From Eremophila alpestris peregrina (taxonomy: Eukaryota > Chordata > Aves > Passeriformes > Alaudidae), in NCBI GenBank assembly GCA_009792885.1, contig WMCF01000055.1, forward strand, positions 3,268,415 through 3,332,414: a DNA stretch of 64,000 nt. The letters run 5' to 3'. The notes beneath the pieces are model-generated. The model was not told the DNA's origin. It worked only from the letters and a program-made list of their open reading frames with translations, and made no database searches. Of the stretch, positions 51,327-63,853 are shown piece after piece. The stretch's first letter is position 1. The number at the start of each line of letters is the position of its first letter. A program made the position numbers and the translations under genes.

Positions 51327-52663
51327 CAGAGGTGTTTGCTTTAGTGTTTACTAAGTGGTTTACAGAAAAGGTTGGACCCATTTGTAACTAATAATCACCA
51401 AGGATTAAACAGGAAATTCACAGAACTAGATTTAAAGGATCAACTGATATCATTACCAACATAGCTATGGAATGTCTGAGGTCACTTTTTCCAACATCAC
51501 TACTGAATGAACTTCTCGGCAAAAATTATTTCCTACTGTGATCCTTAGGGTATAAAATCCTTCTTATTAAAGCTTGAAGAAAAAACAAAGTATGAGCCTT
51601 CTAGAAGAGAAGGATAAGAGAACTAGTGGTTCCTTATGATCCCAACTTGCATGAATTTTAGAAGCAACTATTTTGCTGCTGAATAAGGTCTCTGCATCTG
51701 ACATTTGGAATTTTTTTTTCTTTTTTGGCCAAAAACTATTAGACATATGCCACAGCTTCCCTGGTATTAGAAAGGTCATTATACCATAGGCAGCAGGAAC
51801 TGCTGAACTTCAGAAATCTTTGGCACTCACTAATGGGAATCTGAAAAAATAGCTAAGAACTTGCCAGACATGGTCTTTTCAGAATAACAGGCTGGAAATA
51901 TGAGAAAACCATCACCCCAAAAGGGGATCATGTGAACTGGGCAGGTTTGTTTACTGATCTTGTAGTGAAGAACTTTCATACTTCCATAAGCAATAATCAT
52001 AACTTTGTCAAGGGGCTGACTGAATTGGTTGTGTTCAGTCAACTGTCAGTCATTACTAATGGCAGGAGGACTTATTACATATTTTGTTCACCCATGAATC
52101 AAGCTAAATCCAATGTCACTTTTAACCTCAGGAAAGGAATTGAAATAACCTCACGCCCTCTAAGTGATACTATATATAAACTATTGGAAGGGTCTTGATG
52201 ACATTTATCTTCCCTGTCTCATGTCCTTGGGCACACCATCCAGTTGAAAATCTAGTCCTGTTGCAAAAGAATAATTCAAGACATGGATCATTATTTTTTA
52301 AAATATAAAAAAAAGACATATATCAAGCATTTTATATGTCCATATAAATGTTTGCATACATGTATTTACAAAACAAAAAAATCTAAGAGAGCTCTAACAG
52401 GCTACAGCAAATTTGTTCCAGTTGTAGCCATTCAATTTCCTGAGATCAAAGTATCATCATATAGCTGAATTCTGCTTTATAAACAGGATGAGAAGTAAAG
52501 AAAATACTGGGTATTTGATAATATATGTGATTAAATGTATGCCCAGATTCTCAGTTGTGAAATATTTCCAGGAGATATCTCTATGTATCTAGAAACAGCT
52601 GTTGAAGTGCTATTTTTACATTTCAGTAAAAAACTGCCTAAAGGTGCTGCCCAAATCTGACCA

Positions 52664-53238
52664 TGTCATGGTGTAACCCCAGACAACAACCAGACAGTCT
52701 CTTGCTCAATCTCCCACCTACAGGATCCTGGAGGGACAATGAGAAGGGTAAAGGCACATCAGTTGAGATAAAGATAGTTTAATAGGGAAAGCAAAAGCCA
52801 TGCACACAAACAAAGCAAAACAAGGAATAAATTCCCTACTTCCCATGGGCAGGCAGCTGTTCAGCCATCTCTAGGAGAGCAGGGCCCCATCACAGTGATT
52901 TGGGGAGACAAAACCATCACTCCAAATGTCCCTCTTTCCTCCTTCTTCCCCCCAATTTATATACTGATATACAATGATGTCACATGGTCTGGAATATCCC
53001 TTTGAACAGCTGGGGTCACCTATCCCGGCTGTGTCCCCTTCCACCCACCCAGACACCTCCAACTTCCTCACCAGCATGGCTGGTATGAAAAGCAGAAAAG
53101 GCCTTGGCTCTGTAATCCCTGCTCAGCAATGACAAAAACATCTCTGTGTTATCAACCCTGTGTTCAGCACAAATGCAAAACACAGCCCCACACCAGCCAC
53201 TGGGAAGGAAATCAACTCTACCCCAGCCAAAACCAGCA
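52664..53238 (-). mobile_element. ERVL-type solo LTR, near full length
   Basis: On the plus strand it opens TGTCATGGTGTAACCCC and closes CCCAGCCAAAACCAGCA, the reverse complement of an avian ERVL-like LTR. The TATA region is at about 52955-52965 (TTTATATA on plus) and the poly(A) signal is ATTAAA (TTTAAT at 52778-52783), followed on the minus strand by ATCTTTATCTCAAC. Internal words such as GTCACATGGTCTGGAATATC and AGCAGAAAAGGCCTTG match the same family as the LTR at 24032. About 575 bp. No internal viral sequence and no clear target duplication. An old solo LTR. Confidence 0.9.
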
Positions 53239-53331
53239 AAAGCCCACTATTAACTTGTTCATTTACTCAATAAGACACTCATATACTTGGAGGATGCAAT
53301 GTATATTAAATATACAGTAGTTCTCCAGCTG

Positions 53332-53897
53332 TGTCCCTGACAAAACTTTCTGATGGAGTACTCTCTTTTTCCCTTCTTCATTCCCTTCCATAAAATTTTG
53401 GATGGCTGTTGCTTAAATTGCCCTGTTTGGGAATGGCATTCTCCCCTTCTGTACTCCTGCCAGAACAAGGTGCCCCTTCCCCTCCCTCCCCCAACTGGAG
53501 ACACAAAAGGCAAAGAAGGTGGATTGAGATAAGAACAATTTAATGGAAAAAACAATGAGATAAGAGAATGAACAGTAACAGCAACAATATTAATAACAAT
53601 AAAAGTGTACAAAAAGAGATTCACATGAAAATTAAAAATAAATTTTTGTTGCCCATGGGGCCTTTGGGAAGCCAACAGCCTGCCCACAGTCAGTAGCCTG
53701 CCCTGCTCCCTCCACCTCAGGACCACTGCCTGTCAGCCACACTTGCTCAAATGGAAGAAACCCATTCTCCCTAGAAAAGCATCCCCTTCCCCCATCCATA
53801 GCAATGATGTGAGGTCCTATAGAAAACATCCAGGTCCTGGTCATGCCCCTTCCTGGCTACTGCAAAGGTTAACCCTGTCCTGGGCAGAACCAGGACA
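53332..53897 (-). mobile_element. Second ERVL-type solo LTR in the same orientation
   Basis: Read on the minus strand it starts TGTCCTGGTTCTGCCCAGGA and ends TTTTGTCAGGGACA, so TGTCC/GGACA form the terminal inverted repeat. The ATTAAA poly(A) signal (TTTAAT on plus, 53539-53544) is followed on minus by TTGTTCTTATCTCAATCC, a hallmark of this LTR group. U3 and U5 differ from the neighbouring LTR, so the two are different subfamilies and not the paired ends of one provirus. A 155-codon minus-strand open frame across the left part is incidental. The left boundary is the less certain one. Confidence 0.78.
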
Positions 53898-53915
53898 TTC
53901 ATCTACTCCTATCTA

Positions 53916-53932
53916 TTTTTTTTTTTTTTTTT
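53916..53932 (+). repeat. T17 homopolymer
   Basis: Seventeen T bases starting 19 bp beyond the outer end of the LTR. It may be an old A-rich insertion site or a simple repeat. Confidence 0.9.
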
Positions 53933-56900
53933 GAGTAGACAAAGCCTTTATTAACTCTGTTTCTTAATTGTTACCAATTTCAGAACATATTGTATTTTCT
54001 TGCTATCATTCATGTGCCAGAGAAATTAAAACTACATTCTGCCAAGACATAAATATTCTTATTTACTTATAGATACATTTAATATTACAATGAGTTTTTA
54101 ACTGATACCCTAATCTAATCAAACGAGTGCTGTTCTTATTTTATTATTTGAGACTGACAAGAATTGTTTTATTTTACCTACCCCTTGCAGAAATGATTCA
54201 TTAGAATTTTTGGCAAATTATTATTTCTATATGCTTGCATTTATTTATTAATGGTAGATCTAAATAAGCCCAGTAGGATAGGGATTTTAGAAAGAGGAAT
54301 GAGAGGGAGTGGGTAAAATGTCACCTTGTTTCTTAAGATTTTCTAAGTATGCTTTTTTTCCCCTTAAATATTACTTGAAAAAAATTAATTTTTTTCAGTA
54401 GTACAATGAAATTAAGTGTTTTCACTTCATGCAGTTGACATATAGATTGAATAAAAACCATAATGTTGTAACAATGATTTACTAACGAATGTGACTGTGA
54501 GCAGAGATGAATGAAGAATGAGTTGCAGTGGATCTGCCAAAAACCTGCCCTGTAAGACACTATAGCATTAAGCATTAAGGCAGCATTTCTTCTTACTCCC
54601 TTTTATTTTAGGTGATAGTCCAAAGAAATCTAATAGGTTGTCAATATATCAACACTCTTTTACAGATTCTTCCTCTCCCATTTTCTGCAGCCTGTTAGAT
54701 GCCTTTTCCCAATAAGATGCATAGGTGCTGTGCTAATGAGAAACACTCAGCTGACGGGAGAGAGCCCACCCTGACAGATGCCATTTTTTCATGACCTCTT
54801 TCTGCACCAAATAATGGTTGCTCTGTAATTGCTCTGCAGTTTTAGAGAGGGGATTGCTGGGAGCTGAAGACCACAGCAAAAAAAAAAAAAAAAATTATCC
54901 CTCTGCATTCATCCAGCTTTTAGCCTTTTCTATAAATTCAGCTCCTGGATGCTGTTAGAGCCTAGGTATGGAGTTAGATGTCTCCCTTGACCCAACCTGT
55001 ATGGCAGCTATGCTTTTGTGGCCTAGGCACTTTGGTGCAGAATAGGAGCTTGAGCAAATACAAGTTGCAGACAGCCCTGCATAAAAAATCCTCTCTTTTG
55101 CTCAAAATGAGAGCATAAACCTGAAAGACAAGTTACCCCTGACTGCAGAATCTCTTCACCAGGCAAATTCCCAAAAACAAGTATGAAAATTAATCAAGGT
55201 TCTGAAGGCACCTAATAACACTGCAGTCATTGAGAATGATTTTTATTGTCCCTAATGAGCATTTCATAGATACTCATATTTGAGCAGTGCCTGAATCTTT
55301 CAAAGTAAGAACTAGTGTTTTCCCTAGAGAAGAAGCATATTGCTGAATGCAATCTGTCAGCACATCGGGGCTGCTCAGACTCCTACACTGCAGTAACAGA
55401 TGATCAAGTCCTCTTCTATGTTTCATGAATTGAAGGTGTAAATCAGTTTAGCCATTAAATAAGTCAACATTCCTCTTATCTATCAGTTACTTTGATTTTA
55501 TAGATAAAGGTATAACTTCTATTGCAAGTAATTAAAAAGGAATAATTTATTTCACAATGTAGTTTCTATCGCAGTCTGCTTCAAGTCTAAAATGAGGGCA
55601 ACCACTAACAGTAATTTTTGCTTTTCTAATCTATTCTCTCATGAGAGGAATGTGATCTTACTTTGATTTTTTTATTTCCATAACAAGTACTGTGAATTTT
55701 TTCATATAGCTAAATAGAGCTAGTCCTGAAAAAAGTCTAGGAACCTGACCCTCTCCTTCTACTGACATGGAAATAGTAAATTGCAGATAGCCTTCTCATT
55801 TGGCTTCTTTAAAGATGAATAATCAAAACAAGTTTCCTTAGAGTTCCTTCAAAATAGTATTCTTTTTATTTAAAAGGATGCTTTATTGAATGACAAAGAT
55901 TAAAAATAGAATTGAATGCACTTCCTTCTAGCAACACCAATACTAATCTCCTAATCTTCATCTTTTTCTCACTTTAAATGTATTTCCCTTTCTGTAAACC
56001 ATTTATTGGCTGATCATTATTCTTACATTTCAGCAGCATTTTAAATTATATAAACACAGCGTGCTATTTATCCATAACATTTCTGTGAATTTCTTTTGCT
56101 AGTCAATCATCAAACAGAAGTTTGAGACAGAGCTTTGTCTTCACTGGTACATCATTGCTGAATGTTCCCTGGTGATTCTAGGCAAGAATCATACAGCATG
56201 TATTTTAAGATAGTCAAATGCGAGCATGTGCTTCATTTCTGCCCTGCAATAATTTTTGCTGCCTTTAACAAAGTTTAACAGGTAATATTATATAACTGTA
56301 TGATGAAACAGCATTATGTTTTTGTAAGGCAGTACTATTTACAGCACCTGTTTTTCTACCTTTGTATTTTAATCTTCTGCTTTCGATTTGGGACAGACAC
56401 TGCAGACCAGGATTCAGATCCTGCTGCTCTCTGCTGTGGAACTAAGGTACTCAGTTTTGTGCTGGTCTCTGGCTGGTCTAATCATCAATTTACCCATTAT
56501 GTTGCAAATCAGCATTTTTCCTCTTTAAAAATGTCCAGACATGCACAGAGGCCTCATTTACTGCACGTTATGATTTGAATTGAGGACATGTATGGGGAAG
56601 AGCTGATCCCATAAGGATTAAGCCAGTAGTCAGGACACTCACTGGAAGGATGTGTGAGCACCCGCTGAGCCAACCCAGCTGGGAGGGAGGATCAGCAGCT
56701 TCCAGCAGTGTACAGTGCTGCATGTGGGCAGCTTCCACACAATCAATTAGATACCCAGGGAGAGGAAGGGTCCAGTTCTTAAACTAGCAGATTTTCCTTC
56801 CTTACATGTTTAATCTCTGCCACGCAAACTCAATTCCTTAAGTATAGTGTGTGACAGGGGGTTTATCCATACACTTCACACAAGAAAAGCTTACGACTCC

Positions 56901-58086
56901 AGTTCTTAGCCAAAGTAATAACAAATGAAAGGACACCCAGAAGATCCCTGGTACATAACAGCATCCTTTTGAGCAAAACCAGCCTTTATCATTTTTGAAG
57001 CCTCAAGGTGAAAATACAACTATACTCCCCTTGAAAGTGTAAATGTAGAAAAGCAGGCTAGAACCTTCTCAGGTGTGGATTCCTCTTGATAAATGTTCAC
57101 CTGGAATGATATTCCTGGATTTGGAAAGCCTTTATACTGTGGAGATCTAGTCTTTCCAAATGTTGCATTACTTTCATTTTGTGAGGGAGCTGTATAATAA
57201 AAAAGAAAAAAAGTATTAGATCTTGCATCAATGGATTAAAACATGCTTTTCCTCCTGACATAAAATTTGGAATAAAACATTACTGAAGAACAGTCCCTCT
57301 TAACACAAACAAGTCTGCTGCCATTATCTTGTGCCTTCAGCTCTCTCTCAGAAGAATCTGAAGATTCTTTGTCGTTCCTTGTAGAATGGATTTTCCAAAA
57401 GAGAAACACCAGTGTCACCCACCAAAAAATTATACACGATTTTTCACTTGGCTGGGCCTGCACCTTCTGCTGCCCTCTAATTGATACTTAGGAAAATGCT
57501 ATTCTGCTTTCTGCCTGCCTTTCATGAACAGGCAGCTGGAGTTTAAAATAAATAAAGTTCCAGGAGTGGATGATTGCTTTCTCATTTTTCATTCTATATA
57601 TGCTGGTGGTCACTCAATTTATTCTGTCCTTTATCTGTTCTATTTCAGATGTCTTTCCATTTATTTTTCTCCCACTTTCTAGTGTCAATTTCCACTTGCT
57701 GGCTGGAATTCAGAAACAATGAACCTGAGTAAAGACTTCCAGAAAAAGATTCTTGCCTAAGTGCATGATTGCAGATGCTGGAGCCATGCCCAGACAAAAC
57801 CCTGTCCATGTAGCTCTATCACTCCCCGTTGAAAAGGAGTGATTAGACATGTTTGTGGCAGCTTTCACTCTGCCCCTGATGCCCCTCGACACCTCTGTGG
57901 AGCGATCCAGCCAATCCTGAGAAAAGGCAAGGTTCAGAAGTGGGGCCAGGGAGCAGCAGCTTATCTTTTCCTGTTCACAGTGGTAGTTCCATGGCAAAAC
58001 AGAAATTACAGTTTCCCCCCATGCTATGGTTCCTGTTTCTGTTAAAATTACCAGCCAGGTGTCAGTCAAGGAAGGGTGTAGGGTGT

Positions 58087-58106
58087 ATCTTGATCTAGAT
58101 CAAGAT
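58087..58106. repeat. 20-bp perfect palindrome
   Basis: ATCTTGATCTAGATCAAGAT is fully self-complementary with no spacer. It could form a small cruciform or bind a dimeric factor, or be coincidental. It is not inside a recognised repeat. Confidence 0.7.
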
Positions 58107-60773
58107 CATCTAGAGTGTTGCAATGTATTTGAGTAAGCATAGGCCACAGCGTCCCATCCAAACTGTCTGTAGTTATTCTTATCAGAATGTATTAATACTG
58201 TCTCTGCTAAGGGCAGCAGCAGTTTACAGATGCAGAACTGGAAAACAATGCATCACAAACCCCATAGCCAAAGTAGCTGAGAACCTGGTTTGGGGGAAAG
58301 TGCTCCAATTGTTCCCTATTTCTTCTTTCCAAGCACCTAATTCATTACATTATCCAAACAAAGTAGTCTGCACAGTGAAGAAAGTGCAATAAATGCAGTC
58401 ATGAGCATTCACTGTCCCAGGAAGGCAAGAATAAGGCTTCTTCTCCACCCTATTTCAGTAGACATTTGCCTACGCAAGCTTGAGTGCCTGGGCTATCAGC
58501 AGTAAAACAAAATAAAAGTCCTCTCTTTGAGAATGTGAAGAATCAAAATACATAGAGTACCTGAGATGAATAACAGGGTTAGGTTTGCAGATGTTCTTGT
58601 CTGAGGTGGATTATTTTAGTTCAGAAAACTAAGCTTGTGCTTAGTACTGCATTTCTTTCACATAACAGAGTCTGCTGTTTGAGGGGCAGAAAGAAAGAAG
58701 AGACAGTAGAAGCTATTTACATAGTGAAAAAATAGAACAGACATGACATAAGAAGGAACGTGCACCATACTGAGCTCTCAAAATGTATTCTTTGAAATTG
58801 TGGCTCTGTGTGGTTATATCATCTTGGCAGATGAAGTAATACTGTGTGCAATTATCCATATTAGGGAAACTGTAAAAAATAGAAATGTTTATAGCTTCAT
58901 TCTAATACACTGAGTGGTGGACAGCCACAGCTCAATTGGCTGCTGGGTATCAAGGATCACTTCAGACATTCAGATCATGAGAGATTCCTAAAACCTTTAT
59001 CAGCTTTCAGCTAGTGGGAGTTGCTGTGCTGAAATCCAAACATGATTTTCAGTCCTCTGGCCAACCTTTTATGGGAACAAGACTGTGTTGATAAGAAATC
59101 TCTGTGCAGTTTCTTTATCACATTATGATCCCACAGACCAGAGAGTGGATATGAGGGGAATGAGCTGTTGCTAGTATTAATAACAGTAAAATGTTTTTCA
59201 AGGGAAATAATTTCATTTGAATACTGTATTTAAAATTGAAATATATATATGTTAACACTCCAGCCTTGAAATACACTGTATCTATTTCATGCCCCCTAGT
59301 TCTGTCAAGTGACAGGAGAAAAAGCAGAATGAAACTCAGTCCTCCGTAGAGCATCTATACCAATGTGATTGATTTACAGATTTATATATGTTTGGTTTTT
59401 GATTACTAGGTTGGATACATCAGGCAATTGTGGTGTAAGAAGAAGGAAGTAGAGGAATGAGGTTAAGCAGCATTAACTAATGTGTTTCACTCATTAAAAC
59501 AAAAAGTAACATAGAGCATCTCTAACATAAGATTGCCTAAAGCAAGCCATGAAGGTAATGTGTCTGTAATGTGAGCTGAAGACAAATTTGTGAGGAAAAT
59601 TCTAAATCATCCTTATGAGTATGGCTGCCTTTTAGCTAATTCTGACCTACCTTCTGAAGAGTAACCCCGAAAGCCAGTAAGCTACATCCATCCTTGAGGT
59701 CAGGGCTTAAATAACAATGATGACTGTTTATGTATGTTTTACTGACACACATCACCTACACAGAGAAACACTGACACTGATCAGTCTGATACCTATAGCA
59801 AATTAAAAAGAGAATATACTCCTCAAACACTCCCCTCTGGCATGATGTCATTCTGAAGTGCTGTTGCAGTTGGGTGATGTGTACTCAAAGTTACTTCCTG
59901 TTGGTGGGGGATTTTAACCCTGAGGATATAGCAATAAGTAATCATCCCTTCTAAGATTTGAAGAAACGTAGATCCCTCAATCTCACAGCATGGAACTGAT
60001 GCAGAACAACCATCTGTGAACTGGGAGTGGAACACTTCATTTTGATAGTGTCAGTCAGAGGACAGGAAACCTTTTGTCTGTTTTGAAAAATCCTCCCAAA
60101 ATCTGTCTCTAGACAAGTGCACACAGCAAACAAAGCAAAACTCAGGAATATACATACACACCTTAGAAGAAGACTTAACTTGGATTTTACAAAAAATTAT
60201 TTAGAATTCCCTGCTTCTTTACAGAGACTGAAAATCTGCTACAAAAATGCTGGATGAAGAAGAGGAGAGAAACTCATCCTCAAATCAACCCACCAGTGAG
60301 TTCCAAATGGGTTCACTGATGTTTGAACTAAACACTGATACTTCCTCAAAGGGAATTTTCCTTGATGGCATTTCCCTGTGTCTGTGTTGTTTAGGAACCT
60401 TCCACAGCCAAAATGTCTGGCAGGAATCTGTTCACTATCTCAAGTCACAAGCCTGGTTTGGGCCAGAGATTCTTCAAGATAAAACTTGCCTTAGTTTCAC
60501 ACCTCTCCAAGCCCCAGGACAAATAATAATTAATATTAAGTTGATAGTAAATTTCAAAACCTTATAGACAGCTTCTTTTATCTAAAGTAAGTGCAAGTTA
60601 TTCTCTGAGGTGGTGGGCACAATTTGCATGGCTGCAAATTCCCCCTCCAAGTCCCTCAGTGTAGAAGGACCGGGAGCTGGTTTTGTCCCTTCATTGCTCT
60701 ATGTTCCATAAAGTTTCAACAAAAGCAAGTGCTGACATTCTCTGTCACAGCCGCCTTCTCAGTAATTTGGAAG

Positions 60774-60805
60774 AAGCGTTTTCTGTTTCTCCAGAGAAAA
60801 CGCTT
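60774..60805 (+). repeat. Hairpin: 11-bp perfect stem, 10-base loop
   Basis: AAGCGTTTTCT (60774-60784) pairs exactly with AGAAAACGCTT (60795-60805) around the loop GTTTCTCCAG. The stem contains a CpG in each arm. It is too short for a typical microRNA precursor. The surrounding 200 bp shows no coding or repeat signal. Confidence 0.65.
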
Positions 60806-63800
60806 TAGTCTCAAAAGCTGTTTATTTTGCCTTTTGCTTCCTTCAGAAGGAAATAAAAATCTGTGAGATAAAATGAGTTGCAAATGTAATTGCAATAAAT
60901 ACATCAAAATAAATAAATAGACATTTTCCATTTACGCTTTAAAGAAAACAGCTTTACCAGGGCTCCATGACCTAGTAAAAAGTATATAAAAAACCAAAGC
61001 CTTCAGCAGTCTATTAAAAAAAAAGGCATTTGGTAACATCTGAAAAAAAGAACAGTTTACCCAGCTTAGTCTAAACCCACAAAAAATCCTGTTACTTGTT
61101 TTATTACTCCTAGAGCATTTTAGGACTCCTAATTACAGTGAAGCCCATAAGAGCCCATTTCCTTTATACTTCTGTTAAGAAAAATGAGGCCATTGAGGGC
61201 ACAATTTTAGAAGCACATGGTTAGGCAGTGCTGTTGGAAAATATCAGAAGGACAGAATACTTTCTGAGAGGCCATAAACCCATTAAAATGACAGTGAGAT
61301 TTTACATCAGCAAGCTGTAAGAGTATGAAGGCTGTACTGATGGGCAACAGTCCAGACGATCTGAGATACCATCCTACTGCAAGGGGAAGATGTCAATTAA
61401 GAATCTTCCACACACAAAAAGACAACCTTTGAATGAATGAAGTGATCATTCAGGAGAGAAGTTTCAGAGTACTCCTCACAAAGGTGACACTAAAAAGTTT
61501 CAGCGTGCAGAAGCTTTCCTCTTGCTGCTTGAAACGGTGGTGGTTTCCATAGCACGATTATTTCTGTAATTGCTTTGTGTACCTAGTACTAATTTACCCT
61601 CATAGCATATTGACCTTGTACCACTTTAAACTTTGCACAGCTATTAACAGATTATGCCACCACTTTGTAAATCGGTTTTCTGCTAGATTCTTTTCCTTCC
61701 AAGAAGGCTTTTGTTTTCCAATATTTGCCCCTCAAGGTATTTCTCTTTATTCATGCCTCTGTTCAAATACACTAAAGGCCTGTCAGGCTGGCTTTTGTTT
61801 TTACTGCCTAAAAACAGGTATTAGAAGGATAGCAAATCCAAGCCAACAGCAACATTCATGACCAATTTTCATTCAAAGTAGAATGTATTTTCCAATTGCT
61901 GAACATCAGTTTGAAGGCTGCAGAAGTATGTTAAAATTTGAACACTCTAGAGACAAACATCACTACCAGAATTTGTTTCCTTTGCAAAAGTAAACCCGCA
62001 CTTTTAAAATCTTCTACAATGTTTTGACTTTTCCCTTCTTATTTCCTCATGCTGCTTTTTCCTGCCTTGAAAAAAAAAATCCCAGAATTAAATGCAAGCC
62101 CTTCTTGCCTCAAATCCTTACTGCTCATCCTAAATCCCACTGCCACCCTAACATAACCACCTGTAGGTCCTAGTAAAGGTGAAAAAAGCTTTTTTTTTTG
62201 AGACCAGTGTAAGATTTTAACCTAGATCAGTTCTTCACTTTTTCCCCCTCCCCATTTTTTTTCTGATCCATAGTCAGAAATTATGGCTCTGAAGAGAAAA
62301 TGTGGGAATTTAAAAGTATGGCTGGTGAAGAAAGACTGTTTCTTGTGCCTATCATCCTACTAAGAGAAATGTTAATTACAACACAGATTCCACATTTTTT
62401 TCAACTAAACCAATACATTGAAAAACTGTTATTATAAATATTATGTGTTTGATTGATGTGACATTTTGGATTGGGTGCTTCAGAGAATAAAAATCAGAAG
62501 AGCAGTAAAATAATCTCAACATAAGTTGATTTATGATCAGCATATCCTTTTTTGATGAGTTCACATTGATCAGCTGGATCATTTGCTATTTACTACCATA
62601 CTAGCTCAAAAGGAAGTAAAAGTCAAGGGTTATAAAATGGTGACATCAAGACATTTTTAAGACACAATATTTTCCTGTTATCGCAAAAGAATGAAGAAAC
62701 ACTGATGTTTGTGAAAGAACTGTTTCATGTTGCAATACTAGACTGCTAGAAACAGGATACAGCGTGGTTTATTTAACAGTTGCCAAATAAGATGATTAAA
62801 AATATATTCAGCTGAAGACAGTTCTAGTTCAAGTTTCTAAATGTGTTTTGCCTTGATTTTAGCTTCTCACATACGACATGTCTTTGGGCCAACAAGAGGG
62901 GATTTCAACAAAAATGAGAGTTTGTCTTAAATGGTGTGAAATATGAGCTGGAAATATCTTGTATCACTATGTAATGCTCACTGTAAAAATATGAGCTATA
63001 AAATTTAATCTTGAATTACTTTATACTGCTAATGTTTTAGCCCATTTATTACAGCTGGCACAGAACACCTTGTTACTCAGAGCCATTAACTCCTGGCTGC
63101 CAGTGTCACAGACCCAGCACTGATGGGGATCAGCAAGCACTGCACTGGACATGGGGCTAAAAATGGTGCAGAGCTCTGGTTGCTCTTATCAAAAGCAACA
63201 CTCCTACTATGTCTAACCTAATCAAATTGGAGGGGAAACTCTGTGGCTCATATCACTCATTATTATATAATTAATCTGTATATAATCTATAATTGGAAAA
63301 GACAGGGACTGGTACAGGAAACCTCAAATACCGAAGGTCCTCACCAGAGAACTGGTTGTCCTGAACCAGTAGTTGTACTGGAATGAGATCAATAGTTGGG
63401 TTCTCCAAATTTTCTTTGAGGCTCAATCTTATTTAATAACTTTACAGCTGCACTTGGCATACAAAAATGTTGGATACTAATTGCATTTCTTCATAATACA
63501 ATGCGGAACTCAATCAATAACAGCAAGACACATATATATATCATGAGGGGAAAAAGGGATGGCACTGGGCATGTGCCATGGGTATAAAACGAGATTATAC
63601 TTACAGGCTACTATCAATAATTTTTTCCTATTCTCTTTTCCAATGCCACAGAAAAATGAACACAGAGAAAAATTTCAGCCACCCTGTACAACACTAATTT
63701 TTGGGCATTGCGTAACATGGTCAGGCAAAACACGAATGTAATCCAAGTATCTATCACTCAAAGTATTTCCAGCAGAAATTTCCAAATGGCAGTGCAACTT

Positions 63801-63853
63801 ATTTAAGTCACAGGTGAAACCTCAAGTTTTAGAAATTTTACTCAATTTAACAT

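Larger units (their letters stand above)
47694..52663. other. Unique AT-rich non-coding DNA
   Basis: No gene or transposon recognised. It includes an A20 run (48961-48980) and a short (TATAG)n run (51308-51326). A minus-strand open frame of 117 codons at 50761-51114 has no recognisable domain. A mildly GC-richer patch lies at about 48430-48670. Confidence 0.5.
53933..63853. other. Unique AT-rich non-coding DNA
   Basis: No gene or transposon recognised in about 9.9 kb. It includes an A17 run (54878-54894), a block at about 54700-54850 with a conserved-element texture, a 20-bp perfect palindrome (58087-58106), an 11-bp-stem hairpin (60774-60805), and short AT dinucleotide runs near 59241 and 63533. 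The longest open frames (106 codons at 60247 plus, 119 codons at 57710 minus) match nothing known to me. Confidence 0.5.

Noticed and set aside
53239..53331. Possible residual internal retroviral sequence between two LTRs
   Set aside because: Only 93 bp, AT-rich, with no primer-binding-site or polypurine-tract pattern; the flanking LTRs belong to different subfamilies.
53259..53726. 155-codon minus-strand open frame
   Set aside because: It lies mostly inside an ERVL-type LTR, which is non-coding; the frame is incidental.
53916..53932. Poly(T) as the tail of a minus-strand SINE or processed pseudogene
   Set aside because: No SINE body or gene-like sequence follows it, so no retrocopy can be supported.
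57710..58069. 119-codon minus-strand open frame
   Set aside because: No resemblance to a known family and no exon signals; CpG content is only slightly raised.
60247..60567. 106-codon open frame preceded by an acceptor-like TTCTTTACAG
   Set aside because: One splice-like site is common by chance, no donor or domain is evident, and the protein text is not recognisable.
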